From Roseburia sp. (GTDB lineage: Bacteria; Bacillota_A; Clostridia; Lachnospirales; Lachnospiraceae): a stretch of DNA of 31,709 bases. Made by a program: the position numbers and the translations under genes. The DNA lies in assembly GCA_019411365.1 (NCBI GenBank), contig DXQT01000027.1, forward strand, positions 1-31,709. The letters run 5' to 3'. The notes beneath the pieces were generated by a model. That model did not search any database. It saw only the letters and a list, made by a program, of their open reading frames with translations, and was not told the DNA's origin. Below, piece after piece: positions 16,271-24,591 of this stretch (the stretch's first letter is position 1; each line of letters starts with the position of its first letter).

Positions 16271-17639
16271 ATTTATTAAAATCATTGATGTTCATGCAAG
16301 GGAAATTTTAGATTCCAGGGGAAATCCGACGATCGAAGTGGAAGTGACCGCCGAGACAGAGACAACCGGAAAAAAGATCACGGCGCGCGAGTCCGTTCCG
16401 TCGGGCGCAAGTACCGGACGTTTTGAGGCGATCGAGCTTCGGGATGGAGAAGAACGGTATTTTGGGTTGGGTGTCCGGAAAGTAGTGGATCACGTCAACC
16501 AGAAGATCAGGGAAAAACTCATTGGCTTTAATGTGCTCGATCAGGCAGGAATCGACCGCATCATGGTGGAAGAGGATGGCACGGATAATAAGGGGAATCT
16601 TGGTGCAAATGCAATTCTTGGTGTTTCCATGGCGTGTGCCAAAACCGCGGCAAAAGCACTGGAACAACCGTTATATCGTTATCTTGGAGGCACGATGGCA
16701 CACATTCTTCCGGTTCCAATGATGAATGTCATCAACGGTGGAGTGCATGCAAAAAATTCCATTGATTTTCAGGAGTTTATGATTATGCCGGTGGGAGCAC
16801 TCGATTTTCATGACGGACTCCGTATGGGAGCAGAAATCTATCATTTTCTACGTCAGATATTAAACGAGGAGGGATTAAGCACTGCAGTCGGGGACGAGGG
16901 CGGATTTGCGCCGGATGTCAAGGACACCAGGGAAGTATTCCGCTATTTACAGAAGGCAGTGGAAAAGGCAGGCTATCACGTAGGTGATGACGTGGTGTTT
17001 GCCATGGATGCAGCGGCAAGCGAACTGTATGACGAGGAGGCTGGGGTATACATTTTCCCGGGAGAATCCAGAGCGGCAGGAAAAGAGCCGGAAGAGGGAG
17101 CCGGAGAAGGCTCTGCAAAGGACTATTGTAAAGACAGTGTGAAGCGGAGTGCGGATGAAATGATCGCTCTGTATGAAGAACTGATCGAAGAATTTCCAAT
17201 CGTGTCGATCGAGGATGGTTTATTTGAGGATGACTGGGAAGGCTGGCAGAAAATGACAAAACGCATTGGTGGCAGAGTCCAGCTTGTAGGGGATGACCTT
17301 TTTGTGACAAATCCAAAGCGGATTAAATGCGGAATTGATTTAAACGTCGCAAATGCAGTTCTCATTAAAGTAAATCAGATCGGAACCGTCACAGAAGCGA
17401 TGGAGGCGATCGAGATGGCAAAATGTGCTGGTTATCAGGCAGTGATCTCCCATCGCTCCGGGGAGACCGAGGATGCCTTTATCGCAGATCTTGCGGTGGC
17501 AGTGAATGCCGGACAGATCAAGACCGGTGCACCGTGCAGAGGAGAACGAACCGCCAAATACAATCAGTTACTCCGTATTGAGGAAGAGTTAAAAGAATCT
17601 GCAAGATATGGGAAAGCCGAGATAATCCGAAAGAAATAG
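16263..17639 (+). CDS. eno: Enolase with an extra acidic loop
   Basis: Enolase interconverts 2-phosphoglycerate and phosphoenolpyruvate in glycolysis. The active-site elements are all present: the SVPSGASTG loop (about 39-47), VGDEGGFAP (about 208-216, catalytic Glu), the metal ligand in [11 protein letters not shown] (about 318), LIKVNQ (about 367, catalytic Lys), SHRSGETED (about 398-406) and KTGAP. At 458 residues it exceeds the common 425-435. The excess is mainly an insertion of roughly 20 Gly/Glu-rich residues around 260-295, after the VYIFPGES segment. The ribosome site is AAGGAGG. It may be a second enolase in the genome rather than the main one, since the N terminus ([20 protein letters not shown]) and insert are atypical; that is inference. 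Confidence 0.93.
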   Translation: MSLFIKIIDVHAREILDSRGNPTIEVEVTAETETTGKKITARESVPSGASTGRFEAIELRDGEERYFGLGVRKVVDHVNQKIREKLIGFNVLDQAGIDRIMVEEDGTDNKGNLGANAILGVSMACAKTAAKALEQPLYRYLGGTMAHILPVPMMNVINGGVHAKNSIDFQEFMIMPVGALDFHDGLRMGAEIYHFLRQILNEEGLSTAVGDEGGFAPDVKDTREVFRYLQKAVEKAGYHVGDDVVFAMDAAASELYDEEAGVYIFPGESRAAGKEPEEGAGEGSAKDYCKDSVKRSADEMIALYEELIEEFPIVSIEDGLFEDDWEGWQKMTKRIGGRVQLVGDDLFVTNPKRIKCGIDLNVANAVLIKVNQIGTVTEAMEAIEMAKCAGYQAVISHRSGETEDAFIADLAVAVNAGQIKTGAPCRGERTAKYNQLLRIEEELKESARYGKAEIIRKK

Positions 17640-17660
17640 GAGCCTAAATGGCTCCTATTT
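17634..17660. terminator. Bidirectional terminator shared by enolase and the pilT operon
   Basis: AAATAGGAGCC (17634-17644) and GGCTCCTATTT (17650-17660) form a perfect 11-bp stem with a 5-nt loop, giving T-rich tails on both strands. The enolase stop (17637-17639) lies in the left arm, and the pilT stop (17644-17646, minus) spans the left arm end and loop. Confidence 0.85.
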
Positions 17661-18714
17661 TCTTGCTCATCATTTCCGGGTTGGAAGCATTTGCAAGAGC
17701 AGTTTTTTTATCGATGATGCCTTTTTGATAAAGGCGGAAAATACTGGTATCCATCGCTAACATATTCTCGTTCGTGGAGGTGTAGATCATGCCGTCAATC
17801 TGATGTGTTTTACCTTCACGGATGATGTTACGGATGGCGGGCGTTAACACCATGATCTCAAAAGCCGGAACCATTTTTCCATCCGTGGTCGGGAGCAGAC
17901 GCTGGGATACGACTGCGTGTAATACCATAGAGAGCTGTACCGCTACCTGATGCTGCTGAGCAGCTGGAAATGCATCGATGATTCGATCGATGGTATTGGC
18001 AGCCCCGATGGTGTGAAGCGTTGAAAAAATCAAATGTCCGGTTTCGGCAGCAGTCATGGCTGTATTGATCGTCTCATAATCACGCATCTCACCGAGCAGG
18101 ATCACGTCCGGGCTCTGACGAAGGGAAGCGCGCAGAGCTGTGAGATAATTTTCAGTGTCGGTGCATATCTCACGCTGGCTTACGATACTTTTTTTATGGG
18201 TGTGCAAGTATTCTAATGGATCTTCCAATGTGATGATATGGGCTTCCTGCTCGGTGTTGATCTTGTCGATCAGGCAGGCTAATGTCGTTGATTTTCCACC
18301 ACCAGCAGGACCGGTGACGAGCACCATTCCCTTGTTGGTGTTGGCAAGTTCCATCACAGCATCCGGGATCATCAGTTCACTTGGCTGTGGCAAAGTGAAT
18401 GTGATGATTCGGATGACGGCGGAGTAAGAGCCACGCTGTTTATAAGTGCTGACACGGAATCTTGACACTCCCACAATGGCAAAAGAAAAGTCGTCGTCAC
18501 CGGTTGTCTCAAATTGGGAAATATCGCGGTGGTCAGCAAGTTCATAAATCGCTGTGACAAAGTCGCGGCACATATCCGGTTTCATGCGTTCTTCCTGATA
18601 AGTATGCATCTTTCCGCTTACTTTGTAGGTCAGCGGACGGCCTGCGACAACAAAGATATCGGATGCATGCTCTTTTGTGATATTTTCTAAAATTTCTCTG
18701 ACGTTCATATTCAT
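17644..18714 (-). CDS. pilT: PilT-family type IV pilus retraction ATPase
   Basis: This 356-residue hexameric secretion ATPase has Walker A TGPAGGGKST (134-143), an Asp box ITLEDPLEY (161-169), Walker B VILLGEMRD (204-212), a His box HLIFSTLHT (227-235) and the PilT-typical AIRNIIREGK near residue 285. PilT powers pilus disassembly at the cytoplasmic face. The frame extends upstream to 18771, but that overlaps the previous gene; ATG 18714 has a GAAAGG ribosome site and starts the conserved N domain. The Walker A loop has Ala-Gly-Gly where Thr-Gly-Ser is usual. It is the last gene of a seven-gene minus-strand operon and ends in the shared terminator with enolase. No PilB-type assembly ATPase is in the window. 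Confidence 0.93.
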   Translation of the reverse strand: MNMNVREILENITKEHASDIFVVAGRPLTYKVSGKMHTYQEERMKPDMCRDFVTAIYELADHRDISQFETTGDDDFSFAIVGVSRFRVSTYKQRGSYSAVIRIITFTLPQPSELMIPDAVMELANTNKGMVLVTGPAGGGKSTTLACLIDKINTEQEAHIITLEDPLEYLHTHKKSIVSQREICTDTENYLTALRASLRQSPDVILLGEMRDYETINTAMTAAETGHLIFSTLHTIGAANTIDRIIDAFPAAQQHQVAVQLSMVLHAVVSQRLLPTTDGKMVPAFEIMVLTPAIRNIIREGKTHQIDGMIYTSTNENMLAMDTSIFRLYQKGIIDKKTALANASNPEMMSKKIGAI

Positions 18715-18733
18715 AACCAAACCTTTCTTATAA

Positions 18734-19246
18734 TTAATTTCCCTGATACAGATGAAGTGAGTCATCGTCAATCACAGGTTCATTGTTCGTGACGGTCTGC
18801 CACCGTGTGACTTTATAAAATTCATCTCCGGGATGTTCCGGATAAAGGAGTTCTAATGTAACATAAAGATTCTGCACATCGTTGATCGTAACCTGAAATG
18901 TGCAGGTTGGACAATTGCCTACAATCGTAGGCGATTCTGCGGTCAGCGTATCTTCTGTTTTCAGTTCCGGTATCAGATCAGCAGCCTTTTTAAAAAAAGT
19001 CTGACTGTCATCACAGTTTGCGTAAAGGTCTGCGAGTGCCAGATCTAATTGCTGCAGATAGTTCCTTGCAGCAGTATCTGCTTCGTAATAGGCGGTTGTT
19101 TTTTCTGCAACCTTAAGACTTAATCTGTAATCTGAATTTGCAGTGATCAGAGAGAGCGTCGCAAAAGTCACCAGACATAACATGGTAAAAACCATCAGGA
19201 TGGATGAAAAACCGATATGGATAAATCCTTTTTTTTGCTTATTCAT
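18734..19246 (-). CDS. Small pilus-operon membrane protein, PilX-like in layout
   Basis: This 170-residue protein has one N-terminal membrane segment (about 11-33, beginning GFIHIGFSSILMVFTMLCLV) and an extracytoplasmic domain that includes a CPTCTF cysteine pair. A glycine precedes FIHIG as in prepilins, but the Glu at mature position 5 is absent, so prepilin-peptidase cleavage is uncertain. Position and build suggest a minor pilin or pilus assembly protein. It overlaps the upstream gene by 8 bp and precedes pilT by 19 bp. It is not a family I can name firmly. Confidence 0.7.
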   Translation of the reverse strand: MNKQKKGFIHIGFSSILMVFTMLCLVTFATLSLITANSDYRLSLKVAEKTTAYYEADTAARNYLQQLDLALADLYANCDDSQTFFKKAADLIPELKTEDTLTAESPTIVGNCPTCTFQVTINDVQNLYVTLELLYPEHPGDEFYKVTRWQTVTNNEPVIDDDSLHLYQGN

Positions 19247-19697
19247 ACTGCATACCTCCTGTTGTGCTTAGGGAAATTGGCTGATAGCAGGAAGCTGACA
19301 GTTCATAAAGTGTTTCAGCAGTTCTGGTATCCAAAAAGGTGATGTGGATGGTAGCAAGCTGATCCGGTAAAAAATCTACCGTTGCCCGATAAACAGCGTT
19401 TTGTTTTCCACAGGCAAGAAAATCCCTGTCATAGTAGATCAAAATCGTTGCGTCCAGACTCATGGATTCCGGATAGATGGAACTTAGGGTTTCCTCCGGG
19501 GAATCCGTACTCTGGCAGATCTCTGCGATCGACGTGCATGCGGTCACTGCCTGATGCAGTTTTTCTGTGCTTTTCGAGAGCTGGTATCCTTTGAAAAATA
19601 TCTGTACACAAAATGTTGCAAGAATCGAAAAAAACAGAATATTTAAAATAATCTCCATCAAAAAGAGACTGGATTTTGAGTGGCGGTATTGATTCAT
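19239..19697 (-). CDS. Minor pseudopilin-like protein
   Basis: This 152-residue protein has a single N-terminal hydrophobic helix. KSSLFLMEIILNILFFSIL (about 8-26) resembles a type III prepilin leader: if Ser is the cleavage-site residue in place of Gly, the next five residues are LFLME, giving the conserved Glu at +5. The remainder is an extracytoplasmic domain of unknown family. It lies between two other single-helix proteins in the pilus-like operon. The start ATG 19697 has an AAAGGAG-type site upstream. The pseudopilin role is inferred from the helix, the Glu and the neighbours. Confidence 0.65.
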   Translation of the reverse strand: MNQYRHSKSSLFLMEIILNILFFSILATFCVQIFFKGYQLSKSTEKLHQAVTACTSIAEICQSTDSPEETLSSIYPESMSLDATILIYYDRDFLACGKQNAVYRATVDFLPDQLATIHITFLDTRTAETLYELSASCYQPISLSTTGGMQYE

Positions 19698-19715
19698 GAA
19701 AACTCCTTTTGCAAA

Positions 19716-20207
19716 TTACGATTGTTTTGCATTCAGTGAGATATAAAGCGGATAGGTGTATCCGGTCGTATCCGTAATGGTAAAGCAGTAAAGATTTGAG
19801 CTGACCATATCAATGGCAAGTGCCTTGGTTTCAATGATTTTCTGCCCATCTCCCGGTAAAACAGTTGTTCCATCGGAAACTGTGATCTCACGGAGATATC
19901 CGTCGTAACAGTAGATATAGGTTGTGTAGATCGTGTCATTCACAGTCTCAGATAAGGCGATGGCAGGAAAGGCACCGATGGATGTGACTGCGACAGAACC
20001 CGCCACATCATTTTGATTCATTTTTTCTTCCAGATAAGAGGATACGGTACGGGTCTCATAATTTGCGGTCATGCTGTCTGCAATCGAATGGTATTGTTTT
20101 GCTCCGATGGAGACAACTAAAAATGCAGTGGCGGCAAAAAGCGCCAGCAGTGCAAGCAGGAAGACACGGTCGATCGTATGCTCCGGTGTTTTCTTTAATT
20201 CAAGCAT
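19716..20207 (-). CDS. DUF4860-like single-membrane-segment protein of the pilus operon
   Basis: This 163-residue protein has a short cytoplasmic N terminus (MLELKKTPEHT), a membrane helix (about 14-38) and a beta-rich extracytoplasmic domain. The frame is open to 20237, but ATG 20207 follows AAGGAA with good spacing and avoids overlap with the upstream gene, so I choose it. It recalls the DUF4860 proteins found in clostridial pilus-like loci; this is from memory and moderate. There is no clear prepilin motif. It probably belongs to the inner-membrane or minor-pilin part of the machine. Confidence 0.65.
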   Translation of the reverse strand: MLELKKTPEHTIDRVFLLALLALFAATAFLVVSIGAKQYHSIADSMTANYETRTVSSYLEEKMNQNDVAGSVAVTSIGAFPAIALSETVNDTIYTTYIYCYDGYLREITVSDGTTVLPGDGQKIIETKALAIDMVSSNLYCFTITDTTGYTYPLYISLNAKQS

Positions 20208-20211
20208 AAAA

Positions 20212-20535
20212 TCAGTTCCTTTTAATAATAGTGACATCCGGTCTTAAATTTGAGCCGATGTACTGATAGTCGATCAGATACTGGTCAGGATCATAGGTCA
20301 GACCATAATGTGTGGTGAGATAAGCAATGTCAGGTGGATAACTGCCCTCTAAAGCATAGCATTGTGTGATCGTCCGGGTGACTGCTTTTTCTAAAATGGT
20401 TGTCTGCTCGGATTCATTGGAAAGGCGGATGCGGTCAGCTGCAAAACCAAATACAAAAAGTGTCAAAGCAAGAAGAACGACAGAACACAATAGCTGTTTA
20501 TATTTTTTTTTCTTTTTTTGTTTCAATCGTATCAT
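20212..20535 (-). CDS. Short single-helix pilus-operon protein
   Basis: This 107-residue protein begins with a very basic stretch (several consecutive lysines, residues 5-12) followed by one membrane helix (about 15-33). The outside domain contains YALEGSYPPDIAYL, a stretch seen in pseudopilin-like proteins, where a tyrosine-proline-rich segment follows the helix. No prepilin cleavage motif is apparent. It sits 27 bp after pilC and 4 bp before the next gene, so it is certainly part of the same operon. Specific role unknown. Confidence 0.62.
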   Translation of the reverse strand: MIRLKQKKKKKYKQLLCSVVLLALTLFVFGFAADRIRLSNESEQTTILEKAVTRTITQCYALEGSYPPDIAYLTTHYGLTYDPDQYLIDYQYIGSNLRPDVTIIKRN

Positions 20536-20562
20536 AAAAGAACCTCGCTGTTCCTATTACTT

Positions 20563-21591
20563 TTAGCCGATACTTGACATAATGCCAATGAGAGGCAGAA
20601 GGAAGGAAATTAAAATGAGTCCTATGAAAATGGACAGGATAATGACTAAGGTTGGCTCTAATACAGAGATAAACTTTGCAATCTGTTTGTCTGTTTCTTC
20701 CTCATATTCCTCAGAAATCTGGTGCATGACTTCGTCCATGGAACCGGTGCGGAAACCGATCGTGATCATGGAAGTATAGATCTTACTGAAAATACCGGAC
20801 GTTAAGACCGCCTCGGCAAATCCCCTGCCGGAAGCAGTCAGGTCGCGGCACTTCTTGATGCGGGAAGCCATGTAAGGATTGTCTACAAGCTGTTCTGCGA
20901 GCATAAGTCCCTGATCCGTATCGAGTCCGCTGCTTAATGCAAGTGCCATGCAGTTTGCAAAGCGGCTGGCAGCGGTGCTTAATGCAAGGGGTCTTTTCTT
21001 GAAGAATTTTTGCCCTGCGTCAGATTTTGAAATAAGAAAAATGCCTGCGGCAGCTGCGATCAGAACGATCACAATGACAAACAGATACTGGTTCAATGCA
21101 TCTGAAAATCTCATCATCGCTCCGGCAAATCCGGTCAGGTCACTTCCTAATTCCATATAGATCTGATGAAAAACAGGAAGTACTTTGGCAATCAGCACCA
21201 GAATGACGGCAAGCATCATGGCAATCATGAGCAGCGGATATGTGACGGCATTTTTAATGCTGTTTTGGATGCTTTCTTCCCTTTTATAATATCCGGTCAG
21301 TGCATTTAATACCTCTTCGAGTTTGCCCGCAAGTTCACCGATCCCGATCATATCCAGAACATATTTGGGAAATACATTTGTTTCCCTTAAGGCATCACAG
21401 AAAGAACTTCCATGATCGAGGGAATTGCTGATAACAGATAAAATTTCGGCAGTTTCTTCTTCCGGTGCGTCCTCCTGCAGAATGGAGATTCCTTCATAGA
21501 TGGGAATCCCGGCAGAAACGATCATGGAAAGCTGGTCACAGAATGCTGCGATCTCAAGGTTGCCCAGCATCTGCTGTTTCTTTTTCTTCAT
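20563..21591 (-). CDS. pilC: PilC/GspF-family inner-membrane platform protein
   Basis: This 342-residue protein has two T2SSF repeats. The first cytoplasmic domain is at about 8-110 (FCDQLSMIVSAGIPIYEGI at its start), with membrane helices at about 115-140 and 165-190. The second domain is at about 210-310 (FANCMALALSSGLDTDQGL), with a final helix near 315-340. The family forms the inner-membrane platform that couples the assembly and retraction ATPases to pilin movement. It is the second gene of the operon, 17 bp after the transglutaminase-like lipoprotein gene. ATG 21591 has a good AGGAGG site. It is a little shorter than PilC of Gram-negative pili (about 400) but within the range for Firmicutes. 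Confidence 0.92.
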   Translation of the reverse strand: MKKKKQQMLGNLEIAAFCDQLSMIVSAGIPIYEGISILQEDAPEEETAEILSVISNSLDHGSSFCDALRETNVFPKYVLDMIGIGELAGKLEEVLNALTGYYKREESIQNSIKNAVTYPLLMIAMMLAVILVLIAKVLPVFHQIYMELGSDLTGFAGAMMRFSDALNQYLFVIVIVLIAAAAGIFLISKSDAGQKFFKKRPLALSTAASRFANCMALALSSGLDTDQGLMLAEQLVDNPYMASRIKKCRDLTASGRGFAEAVLTSGIFSKIYTSMITIGFRTGSMDEVMHQISEEYEEETDKQIAKFISVLEPTLVIILSIFIGLILISFLLPLIGIMSSIG

Positions 21592-21608
21592 AAGAGAAAA
21601 ACCTCCTG

Positions 21609-22580
21609 TTAATAGACATACTTTGTAATGTATTCATCTGTCTGGGTAAGAAAATCTTTTGGATCGGAACTTGTGGAAGCAAAAGTCGGATCCATTAGTT
21701 TCCAATCATTTCCATCGAATTCAATAATTCCGTTTACCCAGCCTTTATCTTTGATATAAGTACTGATCCATGCGTGGTAGACATCACCCATATAACCTAC
21801 TTCAAGGCGGGTGGGAATCCGCTCACACCGGAGCATGGAAGCCATGACAGCGGCGTAATCAAAACAGATCCCGGTCTGACTGGCAAGGACATCATCCACA
21901 TCAGGCAGATAGCCGCTCTGCACAGATGCAGCTTTGTCATAATCATAAGTAAAATTCGTGATAATATAATTATAGACATTTTCAATTACTTCCAGATCAT
22001 CATTGGCAGATGCAGAAAGTTCCATGGCTTTGGAGATGACTTTGGAGTCTGCTGAAAAGTTTACATACTGGTTTGCGTACAGATATGGACCAAATTCATC
22101 CTGGATCGTCACATCAATTGCCTGCGTAAAAAGGGTGGAATAACTGGTTCCCTCAATATTTTCAAATACGCCGACGGTGTAGGAACCGCTTCCGGAAGTG
22201 AGGGGAAAGGTTTCATAACCATCATGTAAATTATATGTGTAAGTGATCTCATCAGAACCTGTGATCTGCAATTTGACTTTGGAGTTGGAACCGGAGTAGG
22301 AAACCATAAGATAGCCTTCTTCCGTATGGGAGGCATCCACTGTAACGGAATCATTCCCATAGGTAACGGTGCCGTCTGCACTGCCTGTCAGTACAACAGG
22401 AGTATTGTCCCGGGATCCGGCAGCAGCTGTGGTGGACGAAGAGGAATCCTTCGCCACAGTATCGGAGGATGCTGCAGAAGGTTTTTCGGCACTTTCGTTA
22501 CTGCCACAGGAACAAAGGGTAAGGCAGACACACAGGAGCATTGGAAGTAATATGAAACGTCCCTTTGTTCTGGGGGTCAT
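21609..22580 (-). CDS. Transglutaminase-like lipoprotein
   Basis: This 323-residue protein has a lipoprotein signal peptide ending at LTLCSC (Cys25). A Ser/Ala-rich linker follows to about residue 65, then a beta-rich middle region, then a transglutaminase/cysteine-protease-like core. The core triad is visible: Cys in GICFDYA (about 236), His in YHAW (about 265) and Asp in LMDPT (about 295). It would be anchored on the outer face of the membrane. The frame is open to 22658, but ATG 22580 has AAGGAG and begins the signal peptide. It heads the pilus-like operon, 17 bp before pilC, so it may process or crosslink pilus subunits, or simply be co-regulated; both are inference. Confidence 0.85.
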   Translation of the reverse strand: MTPRTKGRFILLPMLLCVCLTLCSCGSNESAEKPSAASSDTVAKDSSSSTTAAAGSRDNTPVVLTGSADGTVTYGNDSVTVDASHTEEGYLMVSYSGSNSKVKLQITGSDEITYTYNLHDGYETFPLTSGSGSYTVGVFENIEGTSYSTLFTQAIDVTIQDEFGPYLYANQYVNFSADSKVISKAMELSASANDDLEVIENVYNYIITNFTYDYDKAASVQSGYLPDVDDVLASQTGICFDYAAVMASMLRCERIPTRLEVGYMGDVYHAWISTYIKDKGWVNGIIEFDGNDWKLMDPTFASTSSDPKDFLTQTDEYITKYVY

Positions 22581-22686
22581 ATTGTTTCTCCTTAAATATT
22601 CTTTCTCGGTGTAGCGCGGGCCACTAAGATATACCTCGGACTGCATGCAGGCATGCATCGATGATACCGTTTGACCCTTTGATCAT

Positions 22687-22692
22687 ATTATA
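22687..22692 (-). promoter_or_regulatory. Candidate -10 element of the pilus-like operon
   Basis: On the minus strand this is an exact TATAAT, about 105 bp upstream of the lipoprotein start. The -35 position is only T-rich. The 22581-22840 intergenic DNA also contains repeated GCATGC motifs (about 22643-22657) of no known role. Confidence 0.35.
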
Positions 22693-22787
22693 GTGTATGA
22701 AAGATAAAAAGAAAATGATAAAAATACGAAAATCGGGAAAAATGTCAAAAAAAGTAAAAGGATTTCTTTTCATGAAATGGAAGAATA

Positions 22788-22796
22788 TGGTATGAT
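22788..22796 (+). promoter_or_regulatory. Candidate extended -10 promoter of the BTAD regulator gene
   Basis: TGGTATGAT (22788-22796) is an extended -10 (TGn plus TATGAT) located 44 bp before the start codon at 22841. No good -35 is present, which is tolerable for extended -10 promoters. Confidence 0.42.
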
Positions 22797-22840
22797 ATTA
22801 CAGATGAACTGGAAAAAAATGACAGATAACGGAGGTACAT

Positions 22841-24079
22841 ATGAAAAAATCCGTTTTAAAAGTACAGATGTTTGGATCTTATGAGATCGAATATGAGGGA
22901 AATCCGGTTTCATTTGAGCGGAATACCACAACAAAGACAAACCAGTTAATGCAGATTTTATTGCAGGCGGGAGAGAAGGGCGTTACAAGAGCAAAACTTT
23001 TGTCAGACCTCTTTGGCAATGAAGAGATGTCGAATCCGGCAAACAGCCTCCGGGCAACTGTGTTTCGTCTGCGCAGGCTTTTAGCGGCAGCCGGACTGCC
23101 GGAAGATGAGTATGTGACGATCAGAGGGGGAAGTTATTACTGGACTTCCGGGATCCCTTATGAACTGGATGCACATCAATTTGAGGAGTTACTGAAGAAG
23201 GCTGAGAAAGAAAATGACCTGGAGCAGAAAAAGTCCTATATAGAAGAAGCATGTGAACTGTATCGCGGGGAATTTCTGCCGCAGCTTGGTGCAGAAGGAT
23301 GGGCAGTTGTTTTAAATGTCTATTATAAAAATCTTTTTTCAAATGCCATGCGCACATTATGCCAGATTTTAAAAGATGAGAAAGATTACCAAAAACTTTA
23401 TCACTGTGCAGAAAAAGCAGCGGTCATCTATCCATTGGAGGATTGGCAGATCTGGCAGATGGACAGTCTTATTGCGATGGACAGGCAGGATGAAGCCATG
23501 GTGCTGTATGAGACGACAACGGAACTTTTATATAAGGAACTTGGACTTACACCGTCTGATCAGATGAAGGAACGCTTCCGGCAGTTAGAAGTATACCAGC
23601 ATGATAAAGCGGATCATGTAAATGAGATCCAGGAGGGGTTAAACCAGAGAGAAAAAGACGATGGAGCCTTTTTCTGCAGTTATCTCTCTTTTATGGAGGG
23701 TTATCGGTATGTGAGGAGAGTGATCGAACGGTCGGGGCAGTCTGCCTATCTTCTTTTGTGTACGATGACAGATGGAAAAGGAGTTCCATTGGAGAAAGGG
23801 GAACGTCTTGGCAAAGTTGCAGAAGAATTAGAACAGGCAATCCGCAATTCGCTCCGGCGCGGTGATATGTTTACCAGATACAGTGACAATCAGTTCCTGA
23901 TGCTGCTTTTAGGAATTAAGCAGGAGGATTGTGCGATTGTTGTGGAAAGAATTAATGGATATTTTGAGAAAGCATCCAGAAAGAATTATTTAAAATACAG
24001 CACAGCACCGATCTCGGAGATCAGGGAGGCGGATGACTGTGCGCATTTTCACAATATGGATTCCATGTGGGGAGAGTAA
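22841..24079 (+). CDS. BTAD (SARP-like) regulator with C-terminal degenerate GGDEF domain
   Basis: This 412-residue protein has three parts. Residues about 1-100 form an OmpR-like winged helix (VFRLRRLLAAAGLP at the recognition-helix region). Residues 105-245 form a bacterial transcriptional activation domain of TPR-like helices (AVIYPLEDWQIWQMDSLIAM and ELLYKELGLTPS). Residues about 275-385 resemble a diguanylate cyclase fold: RRGDMFTRYSDNQFLMLLLG aligns with the R-x-GD-x-ARYGGDEF region, but the signature reads SDNQF, so the metal and GTP catalytic residues are lost. It is probably a transcription factor with a non-catalytic sensory GGDEF domain. The start ATG has GGAGG at good spacing. Two small genes follow on the same strand and may be targets or partners. 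Confidence 0.82.
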   Translation: MKKSVLKVQMFGSYEIEYEGNPVSFERNTTTKTNQLMQILLQAGEKGVTRAKLLSDLFGNEEMSNPANSLRATVFRLRRLLAAAGLPEDEYVTIRGGSYYWTSGIPYELDAHQFEELLKKAEKENDLEQKKSYIEEACELYRGEFLPQLGAEGWAVVLNVYYKNLFSNAMRTLCQILKDEKDYQKLYHCAEKAAVIYPLEDWQIWQMDSLIAMDRQDEAMVLYETTTELLYKELGLTPSDQMKERFRQLEVYQHDKADHVNEIQEGLNQREKDDGAFFCSYLSFMEGYRYVRRVIERSGQSAYLLLCTMTDGKGVPLEKGERLGKVAEELEQAIRNSLRRGDMFTRYSDNQFLMLLLGIKQEDCAIVVERINGYFEKASRKNYLKYSTAPISEIREADDCAHFHNMDSMWGE

Positions 24080-24094
24080 GGAGCAGATTCATTT

Positions 24095-24535
24095 ATGACA
24101 ATTGAAAAATCATTGCCGAATATGGTTATGGTATGTGTGGACGGTGTGGAAAATGGAGACATCTATGGACGATACTTTCACCGGTATAAAAAAGAAGAAA
24201 CTTTTTTTCCGGATTCTGCCACGCTGATTATAGAAATGGAACGATTTTATGACGATATCGGTTATCCGCAGGCAGCCATAAAAACGAGAAAATTTATTGA
24301 ACGCAAAGGTGGGAGGATCCCTGCAAAAGAGCACATGGCTATCATTTCCGACAGTCAGACATTGATGCAGTTCCGTGGAAAGCTGGCAACATTTCTTGTT
24401 GGTGTAACTTCCAGACAGAATGCAAGCTGGCAGGGAGATGTGGTCTGGATGGAGCAGCAGATCCGAAAGCATTTTTGCAGCGATATGGAACTGGTCGTAT
24501 TTGTGGATGACGCAGTGAAAAAAAGCGAACTGTAA
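24095..24535 (+). CDS. Conserved hypothetical protein with C-terminal NASWQG domain
   Basis: I cannot assign this 146-residue soluble protein to a family. Its last 45 residues (NASWQGDVVW, then IRKHF and MELVVFVDDAV) match the whole C-terminal part of the next gene's product, so the two share a domain. The N-terminal 90 residues are specific to this protein and carry several aromatic and acidic stretches. It begins 15 bp after the BTAD regulator with an AAGGAG site, which suggests one operon with it. No signal peptide or membrane segment is seen. A role as partner or target of the regulator is conjecture. Confidence 0.75.
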   Translation: MTIEKSLPNMVMVCVDGVENGDIYGRYFHRYKKEETFFPDSATLIIEMERFYDDIGYPQAAIKTRKFIERKGGRIPAKEHMAIISDSQTLMQFRGKLATFLVGVTSRQNASWQGDVVWMEQQIRKHFCSDMELVVFVDDAVKKSEL

Positions 24536-24591
24536 CGTTTTTTTTAACGCATTCTGTGATAATATATACAAAAGAGAAAAAGGTGGCAATT

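Noticed and set aside
18715..18771. Upstream extension of pilT
   Set aside because: It overlaps the preceding gene and lies before the ribosome site that serves ATG 18714.
22581..22658. Upstream extension of the transglutaminase-like lipoprotein
   Set aside because: It would place 26 polar residues before the signal peptide. ATG 22580 with AAGGAG is the better start.
24536..24560. Possible terminator after the 146-residue gene
   Set aside because: A T8 tract is present, but the preceding complementarity is short and A-rich with a mismatch, so a terminator is not supported.
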